This document shows, piece by piece, positions 1-8,141 of a DNA stretch of 64,000 bases. Positions within the stretch are counted from its first letter, which is position 1. Each line of letters starts with the position of its first letter. Both the position numbers and the translations under genes were made by a program. The notes under the pieces were generated by a model. It searched no databases. It saw nothing but the letters and a program-made list of their open reading frames with translations, and had not been told where the DNA came from. This DNA comes from a virus: positions 28,063 through 92,062 of IMG/VR virus record IMGVR_UViG_3300028581_000024; one strand, given 5' to 3'.

Positions 1-38
1 ATAGTATTATTTATATAAGGATAATTGTTCTATAAGAA

Positions 39-46
39 CATAAATA
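39..46 (+). promoter_or_regulatory. Late promoter box (CATAAATA)
   Basis: Seven of eight bases match the T4 late -10 box TATAAATA, recognised in T4 by the gp55 sigma factor. The box ends 6 bases before the ATG at 53, so at most a couple of untranslated bases are expected. Confidence 0.6.
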
Positions 47-52
47 CTATAT

Positions 53-658
53 ATGAATAAGTTTGTTAAGCTGTATGAGTCAGCAATCCAGAGGTATACA
101 CGTGGTGGGTTTCTAACGGGAGATTTGGTAAAATTCATAGATTATGCATTTAAAGATGATTTCTTCAAAAAACAATCACCAAACTATGTTCAAAAGGCTA
201 AAGCTTTTAGCGAAGGCGGTTTAAACATAAGAGTTAGTGCTGTGAAAGCTGTAAGACCTACGATCCATTCTGGTGACGTACAGAACGAAGCAGATGAGTT
301 TCTAATTGATATTGTGCAAGAGTTAGCACCCGGGTGCTATAAAGAATTTATAACAATACCAGCTCATTTACTTTCGCCTATTGATGTTTATCCGAATCTA
401 TTACCAGTACCAGATAGCTTAAAAAGACACAATCACACCATAGTTAAGCCTCAAGAGGTTGATATTAAGGACGAAGAAGAATTATGCCTATCCCCACACC
501 GTCAAACTCTTACTAGCGATGTTGGTGACAAGAAAGATTCTGAAGGCGATAGAAAGCTCAATAACTTCAATACAAAAATTCCTAGCTTACCAGCAAAAGA
601 TGAATCTAATCCAAGCGTTGATTCAGGTACTCACAGATATCTACCTAAGAAGCGCTAA
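53..658 (+). CDS. Late virion-type protein with capsid-targeting-like N-terminus, unknown function
   Basis: A 201-residue protein of unknown function. It begins MNKFVKLYESA, with an LYE site near residue 9 that resembles the (L/I)xE cleavage sites of T4 internal proteins. The first 120 residues look folded. The last 60 are charged and low in complexity (KDEEE, KKDSEGDRK) and probably disordered. A late box lies directly upstream with no Shine-Dalgarno sequence, suggesting late, leaderless expression. The 3' end overlaps the convergent clamp-loader gene by 14 bases. A minor virion or internal protein is the most likely role, by inference from promoter and N-terminus only. Confidence 0.75.
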   Translation: MNKFVKLYESAIQRYTRGGFLTGDLVKFIDYAFKDDFFKKQSPNYVQKAKAFSEGGLNIRVSAVKAVRPTIHSGDVQNEADEFLIDIVQELAPGCYKEFITIPAHLLSPIDVYPNLLPVPDSLKRHNHTIVKPQEVDIKDEEELCLSPHRQTLTSDVGDKKDSEGDRKLNNFNTKIPSLPAKDESNPSVDSGTHRYLPKKR

Positions 659-1580
659 TATCAGATAAAGCCAGCACTAAGCAATAAAAATTAATTTCTT
701 GATCAACTACAAACGCTGATCTATACATATACTCACCAATAGTAATCAGCCATAGCTTTTTTTGATGCTCCCCTAAAGAGTAGTTGCCATTGCAAGTAGA
801 ATCAAACAGTGATTTCATTAATAAAGAATAATCGCCTTGAAATGCTGCCTCATTTTCAATAATTAACTTTCGAACAGCCTGAGCTTTCTTGCTAGTAATT
901 AAAGTGATTATCTTATCGGTAAATTCATCTTGAATATTTAAATCGGGTATTGATAAAGTACCAGTAATACTATATTTTTGCATTTCATTAATGCACTTAC
1001 GTATATCAGGAAAATATTTTCGAACTAACCCTACTAACTTCTTCTTATTACCCTCATCAACAACAATATTTTCCATCTTAAGAATAGTATAGCATCTCTT
1101 AAGAACATCTGGTAAGCTTGGTTCTAAATCTATAAACTGACACCGGCTTTGCAGAGGTCCAATGACTCTATGCTTATAATTACAGGTTAAAATAAACCTA
1201 CAATGTGCGGCGTACTCTTCCAAAACATTGCGTAACGATCTTTGAGCCTCCATGGAAGCCATACCATCTACTTCATCAAGCAAAACAATTTTCTTTTTTC
1301 CATTAAAACTCTTTGTTCTACTAAACCCGGTTATATCATTTCTTACTGCGTCAATTCCAACTTCAGAACAATTCTGATAGATATGCTCTGCATCTAGAGC
1401 CGCAATTAAAACCTTTGATGTAGTTGTCTTGCCTATGCCTTGATGGCCACAAAACATTAAATTAGGAATTTCCTCGTTCTTTACAAACGAATTAATTATT
1501 TTTCTTGTATTGTCGGATAAAACGATATCACTAACGTTTTTAGGGCGATATTTTTCTACCCAAAGCTTATCTACATCCAT
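645..1580 (-). CDS. 44: Sliding clamp loader ATPase subunit (T4 gp44-like)
   Basis: A 311-residue AAA+ ATPase that would load the gp45 clamp onto primed DNA, close to the 319 residues of T4 gp44. It starts MDVDKLWVEKYRPKN, the standard clamp-loader opening. A Walker A GHQGIGKTT lies at about residues 45-53, a Walker B VLLDEVDG follows, and the SRC arginine-finger motif is seen as QSRCQF. The frame is open further upstream to 1673, but that part overlaps the dUTPase gene. The ATG at 1580, one base after the dUTPase stop, is the sensible start. The partner small subunit gp62 was not recognised in the window. Confidence 0.93.
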   Translation of the reverse strand: MDVDKLWVEKYRPKNVSDIVLSDNTRKIINSFVKNEEIPNLMFCGHQGIGKTTTSKVLIAALDAEHIYQNCSEVGIDAVRNDITGFSRTKSFNGKKKIVLLDEVDGMASMEAQRSLRNVLEEYAAHCRFILTCNYKHRVIGPLQSRCQFIDLEPSLPDVLKRCYTILKMENIVVDEGNKKKLVGLVRKYFPDIRKCINEMQKYSITGTLSIPDLNIQDEFTDKIITLITSKKAQAVRKLIIENEAAFQGDYSLLMKSLFDSTCNGNYSLGEHQKKLWLITIGEYMYRSAFVVDQEINFYCLVLALSDISAS

Positions 1581-1581
1581 A

Positions 1582-2025
1582 TTATTTACCGCTGCTACCA
1601 AATCCCTTTTCACCACGATCAGCCGCCTGAACTGCACCCCAATCAACCGACATTTGAATATTAAAATGCACAACTAGCTGTGCAATCCTATCACCTTTAT
1701 TAACCTGGTATGGTTGATCATTATGATTGTACAGTAGTACTCCTAAATCTCCCCTATAGTTCTGATCGATAACACCGGGATGTGCTAAGACACCGCTCTT
1801 AAAGCTTAGCCCCGATCTCGACTCCACACTTATCCAGTATCCCGGTTCAATATAAGCTAATTTTAAGCCTACCGGCACCACAACACGGTCATTCGCTGGA
1901 ATTACTGTACTTTCTACAGCTGAAAGATCCCACCCTGAATCGGACGGGTAATTCTTCTGCGGTAAAACAGCATCCTGGTGTGTTTTCTCAAATTTCATAA
2001 AAGGATTATAGGTGGGTAGTTCCAT
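1582..2025 (-). CDS. dut: dUTP diphosphatase (trimeric dUTPase)
   Basis: A 147-residue enzyme hydrolysing dUTP to dUMP and pyrophosphate, which keeps uracil out of phage DNA and feeds dTMP synthesis. The five trimeric-dUTPase motifs are visible in order: SGWDLSA, SRSGLSFKSGV, GVIDQNYRG with the catalytic Asp, GDRIAQLVV, and the C-terminal RGEKGFGSSG loop. An ATG at 2031 is also in frame, but the early promoter geometry places the expected transcript start on the second ATG at 2025, giving MELPTYNPF. The gene is first in a two-gene early operon with the clamp loader. Confidence 0.93.
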   Translation of the reverse strand: MELPTYNPFMKFEKTHQDAVLPQKNYPSDSGWDLSAVESTVIPANDRVVVPVGLKLAYIEPGYWISVESRSGLSFKSGVLAHPGVIDQNYRGDLGVLLYNHNDQPYQVNKGDRIAQLVVHFNIQMSVDWGAVQAADRGEKGFGSSGK

Positions 2026-2031
2026 AAACAT

Positions 2032-2059
2032 AATATAACGTATGGTATATCGAATTCAA
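2032..2059 (-). promoter_or_regulatory. Early sigma70-type promoter of dut-44 operon
   Basis: On the minus strand TTGAAT (2054-2059), a 16-base spacer and TATATT (2032-2037) are followed by 6 bases and the ATG at 2025. The expected +1 coincides with that ATG. Confidence 0.75.
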
Positions 2060-2061
2060 TA

Positions 2062-2069
2062 GATAAATA
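2062..2069 (+). promoter_or_regulatory. Late promoter box (GATAAATA)
   Basis: Seven of eight bases match TATAAATA. Four bases separate it from the GTG at 2074. It lies back to back with the -35 element of the divergent dut promoter. Confidence 0.7.
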
Positions 2070-2073
2070 TAAT

Positions 2074-2568
2074 GTGGACGAAAAAGAATTTAGTGTCAAT
2101 GATCTTATTAATGAACTGAACATTAATACCAAGGAAAACAAAGCTCTTCTAAAGAACGAAGAGTTCAATCTACCTAAAGATAAGTTGGAAGAATTTGTAT
2201 TGAATAGTACAGGTAGATTGGTAACACAAGGGCTCGAGATTGTTGAAGGGGTTAAGGAATATGTTATGAATAATCCAGAGAGCAGAGAAGTACTAGCTCT
2301 ATCAGATGCGTTAAAAGCGGTAGCAAGCGCACTTTCAGTAGTTAAGGATATACATGTATCTCAAATAAAGCGAGATAGTGCTAAAGATCTCAAGACTATG
2401 GAAATCGAGGCAAAGAAAAATATTAAGGAAGAAGAAGCTAGAGTTGGTCTGTTTATTACCCGGGATGAGCTTTTTAGGAAAATAATGGAAGATGCTAAAG
2501 TGATAGAAACAGAGGCTTCTGTAATTACGAAACCCCAAGCACTTTCCGAGTCGTCACCGAACTCGTAA
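2074..2568 (+). CDS. Late protein, possible small terminase (gp16-like)
   Basis: A 164-residue mostly helical, charged protein starting at GTG, four bases after a late box. Its size equals that of T4 gp16 (164 residues). The central helices (NSTGRLVTQGLEIVEG..., then ALKAVASALSVVKDIH, then a K/E-rich helix) have the coiled look of T4-like small terminases, which recognise viral DNA and stimulate gp17. The large subunit lies 11 kb away rather than adjacent, which weakens the call. The N-terminus also contains an INE site like the capsid-targeting group. The 3' end overlaps the convergent tail gene by 44 bases. Confidence 0.4.
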   Translation: MDEKEFSVNDLINELNINTKENKALLKNEEFNLPKDKLEEFVLNSTGRLVTQGLEIVEGVKEYVMNNPESREVLALSDALKAVASALSVVKDIHVSQIKRDSAKDLKTMEIEAKKNIKEEEARVGLFITRDELFRKIMEDAKVIETEASVITKPQALSESSPNS

Positions 2569-3370
2569 CCTCTTTTAGCTGGTTGAATAGCAGATCTTGA
2601 TTCAAAGTATTACCCTCAACATTAACAGAAATATTAGTTTTAGGTACAAATTGTATGTTATTAGTAGCAGACCGTGGATTATAATTACAGTATAACTGTA
2701 TAACGTTGTATAACTCTTTGAATTCTGATTGTATTTTTTCATTTAAACTAGGAATAGCATTTTTCATACGAACAAAATGTTGGGTATCAGGTGTTAGATT
2801 GCTTCCCTGGGAAACGTTTCCGCTCTGTACTGTACTCTGTATGTTTTGAATATTCTTACGAAATACCATATTTGTTTTTTTACTAAGTTCAGCGTGTAGC
2901 AATTGTGTCGAAGGACTCATTTTATTTGTTAAACTTGCACCATAGCGTAATGGTGTCATCATCTTACTACCAGTAACATCACTTACAAGCTGTAGGGAGT
3001 CATCTAGATAGTTTTCTAGCCGCGCCAAACTACCTATGCTATCACTGAATTGTTTATAAAAAGTACCTTCATTAATCTCTACTCTTACTTGATTCTTTAC
3101 CTCATTAAGAGCAGTATTAAATTTAGAAATCCAATCTGCAGCAAATTGAGGTTGCATGGATTTCATTTGATTGTCTAACTTAATAAAGAAATCTTTTTGT
3201 GATGTAATAACATCGTTCTGTACCTTTGTTAGATTGTAATCAATAGAGGTTTGTAATTCGGTAGAATAATTATTAATAGTAGATAAGAAGTTTGAAGCTT
3301 TATCGTAAAAATCTTTTTTATAAAAAAGATTAATTTGTGTTAGTTGAGGGTCTATTGTTTTAGAGTTCAT
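2525..3370 (-). CDS. Tail/baseplate-associated protein, unknown
   Basis: A 281-residue protein I cannot assign. It is asparagine-, glutamine- and serine-rich. Long helical stretches are likely in the first 130 residues (LSTINNYSTELQTSIDY, then FIKLDNQMKSMQPQF), followed by a polar C-terminal half. It is the last gene of the minus-strand tail block and its start overlaps the hub-like gene stop by four bases, so it is translationally coupled. Position suggests a baseplate or fibre-connecting part. No enzymatic motif is seen. Confidence 0.65.
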   Translation of the reverse strand: MNSKTIDPQLTQINLFYKKDFYDKASNFLSTINNYSTELQTSIDYNLTKVQNDVITSQKDFFIKLDNQMKSMQPQFAADWISKFNTALNEVKNQVRVEINEGTFYKQFSDSIGSLARLENYLDDSLQLVSDVTGSKMMTPLRYGASLTNKMSPSTQLLHAELSKKTNMVFRKNIQNIQSTVQSGNVSQGSNLTPDTQHFVRMKNAIPSLNEKIQSEFKELYNVIQLYCNYNPRSATNNIQFVPKTNISVNVEGNTLNQDLLFNQLKEVTSSVTTRKVLGVS

Positions 3371-4911
3371 ATGGATGTGTCGTTATTATTACTTTTATTA
3401 AAATTATAAGTTTTAACAGCAACTATATTGTTAAAATATGTACCAGCTCCAAATACATGTTCAACTGTAGTTATCATATACATACCTAAGGATTTATTAT
3501 CAAACTCACTATTGGTTTGACTATCAGACCGTGAGATAGTAATAAATTTGCCTGGGTTTCTCACAACATTGCCGCGACACCTAAAAGATATAGTAGTATT
3601 AAGAAAGATACTCGAGAGCAAGAATCTGTTTCGTCCTGAGTTTAGTCGCGATATCGGATCTGTATTAGGATTGTATTTGTTAATAATATTTTTTTGCTGG
3701 AGTCTTGTTTGATTTAGAGGAAGGTTAGATGTAGGGTTAAGACCTATGCTACCTTTTAAGGTATTCACAAAGTTTTTCTTATACGTTTCTATATTTTTAT
3801 TAATATTATTCTCTGTTATATCAATACTAAAAACTTTCTTATTTGCGTCATAGTTATGTACCATATGAGATACAAGATTATTAGTTACATCAACTGAAGC
3901 GGGGTTTGATATTTGAAAATTATCAACTAAACAATAATCGGTCAAATCATATGAAAAGATTGATGAAGGGGTTCGCTTAGGTTGATCGCTTGCTGCACCA
4001 CTATCAGTTTGCTGTTTTCCAAGAATAAAGTTTTCTATTAGTCCTGGTCCCCCTAAATCACCAAAAGAGTTATTCCCGCGATAATACGCACTTTTAAATA
4101 ATTGTGCGATTGGTATTAACGACCACACCTCATTATGCTTCATTAATATAGCAGGAGAATTTTGATTAGCTGAATCACTTACATGGTTATCAAGTAAATA
4201 CTGTAGATCATCAATAGCTTTATAGTGAGATGGGCTACTATAAAAAATTTTTGTACCGCCTTGGTCCCAGTCTCCCGTTTGCAATGTTAGGTTGTATTCC
4301 TTGTAGATTTCCTCTAGAAGTTTTTTTATTGCATCACCTGTATACATACTACGCTCGCCATCTCCAATGCCTTTGCTATATCTTCCTGTACTAAAGTAAG
4401 AATTTTTTTCTTTTAAAAGTTGATAAGTATAATCATATAGAAAAAGCTTTTTTTGCTTAATAGTTTTATCTTCATAGATAAGATCTTCTGAATCGTATAC
4501 TGAAAAAAGATAATTTATGGATAAATCAGGATTTTTAGTTTTGTAATTATTGAGAGTACCAGTATCATCACGATCGATAAACGGTTCAATTTGAACTAAC
4601 AATAAATCTCTACCATCGCCACGAAAAGTGTATGGTTTAAACGATTTGTTTATCTCCCCGTCTGTATTACTTCCAATACTATCAAAGCTTTCTAAAGCAT
4701 CCAACTGATTATTAAAAATAATATAGCCATCAGTATAAAAGGAAGTAATTCTATCTGTCATTTTAAAATCGACAATAGCGGAATAATTTATTTTAGCAAA
4801 ATTTCCATTTGTATTTAATAATATTACATTAAAGCGGTACTTATTATCTGATATCGTTACAATATCATCATCAAAAGAATTAAATCCAAGATTTTGTAGT
4901 ACAGGGTGCAT
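3367..4911 (-). CDS. Baseplate hub protein (gp27/gpD-like)
   Basis: A 514-residue structural protein. The C-terminal region (VSFR-like strand ISFRCRGNVVRNPGKFITI, then LGMYMITTVEHVFGAGTYFNNI) has the pattern of hub domains in the gp27/VgrG-gpD superfamily, which bind the spike and close the tail tube. An internal segment, GDAIKKLLEEIYKEYNL, fits the family's second domain. T4 gp27 is shorter (391 residues). It lies downstream of the wedge-like gp53 and tube-cap-like genes with 1-4 base overlaps, in the expected hub neighbourhood. The identification rests on fold-like patterns, not on catalytic residues. Confidence 0.55.
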   Translation of the reverse strand: MHPVLQNLGFNSFDDDIVTISDNKYRFNVILLNTNGNFAKINYSAIVDFKMTDRITSFYTDGYIIFNNQLDALESFDSIGSNTDGEINKSFKPYTFRGDGRDLLLVQIEPFIDRDDTGTLNNYKTKNPDLSINYLFSVYDSEDLIYEDKTIKQKKLFLYDYTYQLLKEKNSYFSTGRYSKGIGDGERSMYTGDAIKKLLEEIYKEYNLTLQTGDWDQGGTKIFYSSPSHYKAIDDLQYLLDNHVSDSANQNSPAILMKHNEVWSLIPIAQLFKSAYYRGNNSFGDLGGPGLIENFILGKQQTDSGAASDQPKRTPSSIFSYDLTDYCLVDNFQISNPASVDVTNNLVSHMVHNYDANKKVFSIDITENNINKNIETYKKNFVNTLKGSIGLNPTSNLPLNQTRLQQKNIINKYNPNTDPISRLNSGRNRFLLSSIFLNTTISFRCRGNVVRNPGKFITISRSDSQTNSEFDNKSLGMYMITTVEHVFGAGTYFNNIVAVKTYNFNKSNNNDTSI

Positions 4912-5303
4912 TATTGTTTTAACTGAACGTTAATATTGTTAATAATTGACGGGACAAAGCTAGGCTTTATAATATTGAGACGAGTACCTGCAGGTGGGTA
5001 TAATATAGGATTGTAGATGTTATTTGCCAATACAATCAACCACCACAGATTCATTGTCTTGTATTCATCGTAACTAATAACAGTCCATGGCATAATCCTA
5101 TTTAAAGTAATGGTATAATAGGTTTCCGGTTGCAGCGGCGTGGGTATGTATATGCTATTAATAAGATTATAGTAGAGAAACGGTTTTGTGTTCGCATCTT
5201 CTACAGGATACATTCTAAAGATATTTTCATAGCTATTCTGTGGCAGTTGCGCTAAAGCCGCTATGTCTTGTCTAAAAACGCCTAATGCTGATAATCCAAT
5301 CAT
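4911..5303 (-). CDS. Baseplate wedge protein (gp53/LysM-like)
   Basis: A 130-residue protein. The segment PETYYTITLNRIMPWTVISY followed by NLWWLIVLANNIYNPILYPPAGTRL resembles the LysM-like fold of T4-type gp53 and related baseplate proteins: a YTI strand, a WW-IV-ANNI helix and a PAGTRL strand. It is shorter than T4 gp53 (196 residues). The start overlaps the preceding stop by four bases and the end overlaps the hub-like gene by one, showing a tightly coupled tail operon. Confidence 0.55.
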   Translation of the reverse strand: MIGLSALGVFRQDIAALAQLPQNSYENIFRMYPVEDANTKPFLYYNLINSIYIPTPLQPETYYTITLNRIMPWTVISYDEYKTMNLWWLIVLANNIYNPILYPPAGTRLNIIKPSFVPSIINNINVQLKQ

Positions 5304-6688
5304 TGTGTTGCTACCTCTGTTGCTTGGCTGAACAACCTACGGCGGTTTCCACTAAACTGGGTAGGTACCCCAATTATGCCTTGTGTCTCTTGTAGAGTTC
5401 TAGTCGAGGAAGTAGATATAATATTGTACTTATCGTATAACATAGAATAGAGGAAATTCTGGGATTCCCTTACTAAAGCTCTAAGAGTTATTGTAACGTC
5501 ATAAGCATCAGGGATAATAGATTCAATCTTTATTGTCCCAGTACCATATGGAACATCAATTAACATTTTTCTTACAGAGCCAACAAAGGCAACCTTCATA
5601 GTCTCAATGTAAGCGTAGGGATAATAACGAGACCCCGGTATGCTAACCTCGTAAATTACAGGTGGATCAATTAAATCTCTACTACGTCGATTGGGTCGAT
5701 TTTGATAAGCTAGTAAGTACAGTAATTGCCAATTACGTAATACGTCAGTGTACGTTGCCCACCCGGTGTTAACAAGAGGAAATTTAAATATTAAAGCTTC
5801 ACCATCTTCACTAAAATTATAAAATTTTGGTTTTTCTATATATATTCCCGGTGCATTCATGTTTGCATTAGCAGCTACAGTCAGTGCAGCGGATCCTAAG
5901 TTTTCTGATAAGCCGTAAAATGCTCCACCTGGGCCTCCTATTTCTGCAGGATTAAGATTTGGTGTACTACTGAATTTGTTGCTAATATCATTCAAAGTAT
6001 TAACAAAGTATGGAAATCTATAATAAAATTCTGTATCTTCAGTCAAATAAAGACCCTCATAGGGTAATAAGTATTTGCTATTTAAACTTTCAACATTTAA
6101 GTTTGCGCCAGCGGTTTGTGCTACATCTAGTCCAAAACCTGCAAGTCGGCTTAAATTATTGAGAGCCCCTGCCCCACCCACAGCGGCACCGACTGCCGCA
6201 CCTCCCAATTGTGTAGCGCCTGCGATAAAATCAGCAAATGGGGCTGTTGTTGGAAACACCTCTGAGGTTGCTCCTGCTGCTCGTCCTAATTGTCTACCTC
6301 CAAATTGATTTACGAGAGTAGCACCAAGAGCCGCGTCAACTAACCCACCAGCAAGAGGAAATTTTGCTTTAAAGTTATTAATAAAATTAGTTGCATCAGT
6401 AACCGATTCCTGAATTGCATATGTGTAGTATGCAGCTTGTGCAACAAAAGAGTTAGTTATTAATCTCTTTTCTTTTAAATATATCTCTGGTACTCCGACT
6501 TTACTTTCAGCAGGAGAAGTTGTCCAGTGAAAATCATTAATAATATCGTATAGAGAAAATCCTGTTGCGGCATCACTTATACAGTTTGCGCCACCTGTAG
6601 ACGACCCCCTTCGTACAGGTACGGCTTTTGGTGCACCAAATCGTTTTTCTTGCTCTTTAAAAGAGTATAGTTTATTAGATAAGTTCAT
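5300..6688 (-). CDS. Baseplate tail-tube cap-like protein (gp48-like)
   Basis: A 462-residue protein. Residues 110-200 are Ala/Gly-rich (DAALGATLV, GGAAVGAAVGGAGAL), suggesting a flexible or membrane-compatible linker. The C-terminal third, with IETMKVAFVGSVRKML and IPDAYDVTITLRALVRES, resembles tube-cap gp48 proteins that link the baseplate hub to the tail tube. T4 gp48 is 364 residues. It sits between the Pro-rich gene and the gp53-like gene, joined by 1- and 4-base overlaps. Confidence is moderate because only the C-terminal pattern supports the family. Confidence 0.45.
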   Translation of the reverse strand: MNLSNKLYSFKEQEKRFGAPKAVPVRRGSSTGGANCISDAATGFSLYDIINDFHWTTSPAESKVGVPEIYLKEKRLITNSFVAQAAYYTYAIQESVTDATNFINNFKAKFPLAGGLVDAALGATLVNQFGGRQLGRAAGATSEVFPTTAPFADFIAGATQLGGAAVGAAVGGAGALNNLSRLAGFGLDVAQTAGANLNVESLNSKYLLPYEGLYLTEDTEFYYRFPYFVNTLNDISNKFSSTPNLNPAEIGGPGGAFYGLSENLGSAALTVAANANMNAPGIYIEKPKFYNFSEDGEALIFKFPLVNTGWATYTDVLRNWQLLYLLAYQNRPNRRSRDLIDPPVIYEVSIPGSRYYPYAYIETMKVAFVGSVRKMLIDVPYGTGTIKIESIIPDAYDVTITLRALVRESQNFLYSMLYDKYNIISTSSTRTLQETQGIIGVPTQFSGNRRRLFSQATEVATQ

Positions 6689-8118
6689 TAGATTGTAAAT
6701 CCTGGCATTGAAGTGCGGCTATTATTAATATCTATAATACCTCTGCTAGCCTGCTTTCTGTAATCATCTCTAAAGCTTTCAATTAAACCTGTATTGATTG
6801 GTTGGGACTTTTGTTGTTCTCTATTTTGTGAAACTGTAAGACTATTTGACGGCTGTATACTGGGTAGATAGGCTAAAATCTGCCCAGCAATGGACTTTAG
6901 TTCATCTATTGATCCTTTTAATTCCTTAGAAGATGTTGCCGTTGCTTTTGCCATATTTGTTAGATTTTCATTCATTGATTTTAATGCATTTTCTGAAAGA
7001 CTGGTCGCTGGTGATACTGGCTCCTGTACTGGGGCATTCTGCTGAGGATACTGCTTGGCTATATTAGCAATTATTTCATTTATATTCTCCTCTGCAGCCG
7101 GGTACTTTTCTGCTTCATTAATAGGCGACATCGGTTCTTCAGTAGGTTTAGCAATTGGTGTGGGCGGCGTATTATTAACCGGTGATGGGTTTACAGTTTC
7201 AGGCATAGTTTGTAAGGGTTCTATATTCTTGTTCTGCAAAACTGGAGCTTCAACAGGTGTGATAGGCTCAGGCAGCGCAACATTTAAGGTAGCTTGTTGT
7301 GCCTTCTTTTCATCTACCTGTGTTACCAGATTTCTTTTAAGTGTTTGCAGGGTGTTTGCTTCTTCTACATTTTCTGGCAACTTATCAAAGTCAAAAAATG
7401 GATATTCCTCACGTAGCTGACGTTCTTGTTCTACAGTAATAGGTGCATTTTGTTTATCTTCGCGCAAAACATCATTTAAATCTGCAGGGGGTTTCATATT
7501 ATTGGATGTAGCTGGCTCGTTGCTTGGAGCAATTACAGGTATGTTTTTAGAGGTATTATTCTGCCTACTATTCAACTGCGATAATAAATCTTTCTTAAAC
7601 GTTTCAAATCGTTTTGCTTGCTCTTCGCTTTCTGGAAGCTTATCAAAGTCGAAAAAAGGATATTCTTTACGTAACTGACGCTCTTGCTCTGTAGTAATGT
7701 TTTGTTCTATGAGAGGCTTAATCTCTTTAGAATTATCAGAAGTAGTAGATAATATTTGTGTGGGTGGAAGTGTATCAGTATTCAGAGGTGTTTGGGGTTG
7801 AATCTCCTGTTTTTCTAATGGAGTAGTAACAGGTGAAGGCTCTTCAGTTTTTATACTAACTGGTAGCTCTACTTCTTCTACCTTAGGCAGAGTTACATCT
7901 TTTGATGTTGTAGTAACAGGTTTAGGACGATTTACAGGTTTAATATCTGCAAAAGTAACTTTGCGAGTACGCTCGGTGAGCGTTTTTTCTAGAGCGTCCA
8001 AGTCTTCTTGACTCATATTATTAAGCTGCTCTCTTGGCACACTATATGTTTTTGCATACAGATCTTTATAAGAGCTTTGTGCTTTATCTAGAGCATCACT
8101 ATTAACATCATAGTCCAT
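6688..8118 (-). CDS. Pro/Gln-rich tail protein with duplicated module
   Basis: A 476-residue, low-complexity, Pro/Thr/Gln-rich protein of unknown function. Two near-identical modules of about 40 residues (around 143-185 and 227-268) share the core EQERQLR-EYPFFDFDKLPE. Between and after them the chain is disordered, followed by a short helical segment near residue 390 (SLSENALKSMNENLTNMAKA). It is expressed from its own late box and heads the downstream part of the tail block. A ruler, chaperone-binding or baseplate-connector role is possible; none is shown. Length and repeat layout do not match T4 gp29 in detail. Confidence 0.7.
   Translation of the reverse strand: MDYDVNSDALDKAQSSYKDLYAKTYSVPREQLNNMSQEDLDALEKTLTERTRKVTFADIKPVNRPKPVTTTSKDVTLPKVEEVELPVSIKTEEPSPVTTPLEKQEIQPQTPLNTDTLPPTQILSTTSDNSKEIKPLIEQNITTEQERQLRKEYPFFDFDKLPESEEQAKRFETFKKDLLSQLNSRQNNTSKNIPVIAPSNEPATSNNMKPPADLNDVLREDKQNAPITVEQERQLREEYPFFDFDKLPENVEEANTLQTLKRNLVTQVDEKKAQQATLNVALPEPITPVEAPVLQNKNIEPLQTMPETVNPSPVNNTPPTPIAKPTEEPMSPINEAEKYPAAEENINEIIANIAKQYPQQNAPVQEPVSPATSLSENALKSMNENLTNMAKATATSSKELKGSIDELKSIAGQILAYLPSIQPSNSLTVSQNREQQKSQPINTGLIESFRDDYRKQASRGIIDINNSRTSMPGFTI
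7330..7440 (-). repeat. Coding module copy 2 in the Pro-rich tail gene
   Basis: Encodes the second copy of the EQERQLREEYPFFDFDKLPE module. The DNA has diverged from copy 1 more than the protein core has, so the amino-acid pattern seems to be what is kept. Confidence 0.75.
7580..7699 (-). repeat. Coding module copy 1 in the Pro-rich tail gene
   Basis: Encodes the first EQERQLRKEYPFFDFDKLPE module, about 250 bases away from the second copy. The copies differ mainly C-terminally to the FDFDKLPE core. Confidence 0.75.
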
Positions 8119-8122
8119 AATA

Positions 8123-8130
8123 TATTTATA
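8123..8130 (-). promoter_or_regulatory. Late promoter box (TATAAATA)
   Basis: A perfect TATAAATA on the minus strand, four bases before the ATG at 8118. The expected +1 is the A of the start codon. Confidence 0.8.
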
Positions 8131-8141
8131 ACAAAATTATC

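Noticed and set aside
1581-1673. Upstream extension of the clamp-loader frame (start at 1673)
   Set aside because: It lies inside the dUTPase gene; the MDVDKLWVEKYRPKN start at 1580 is the family start.
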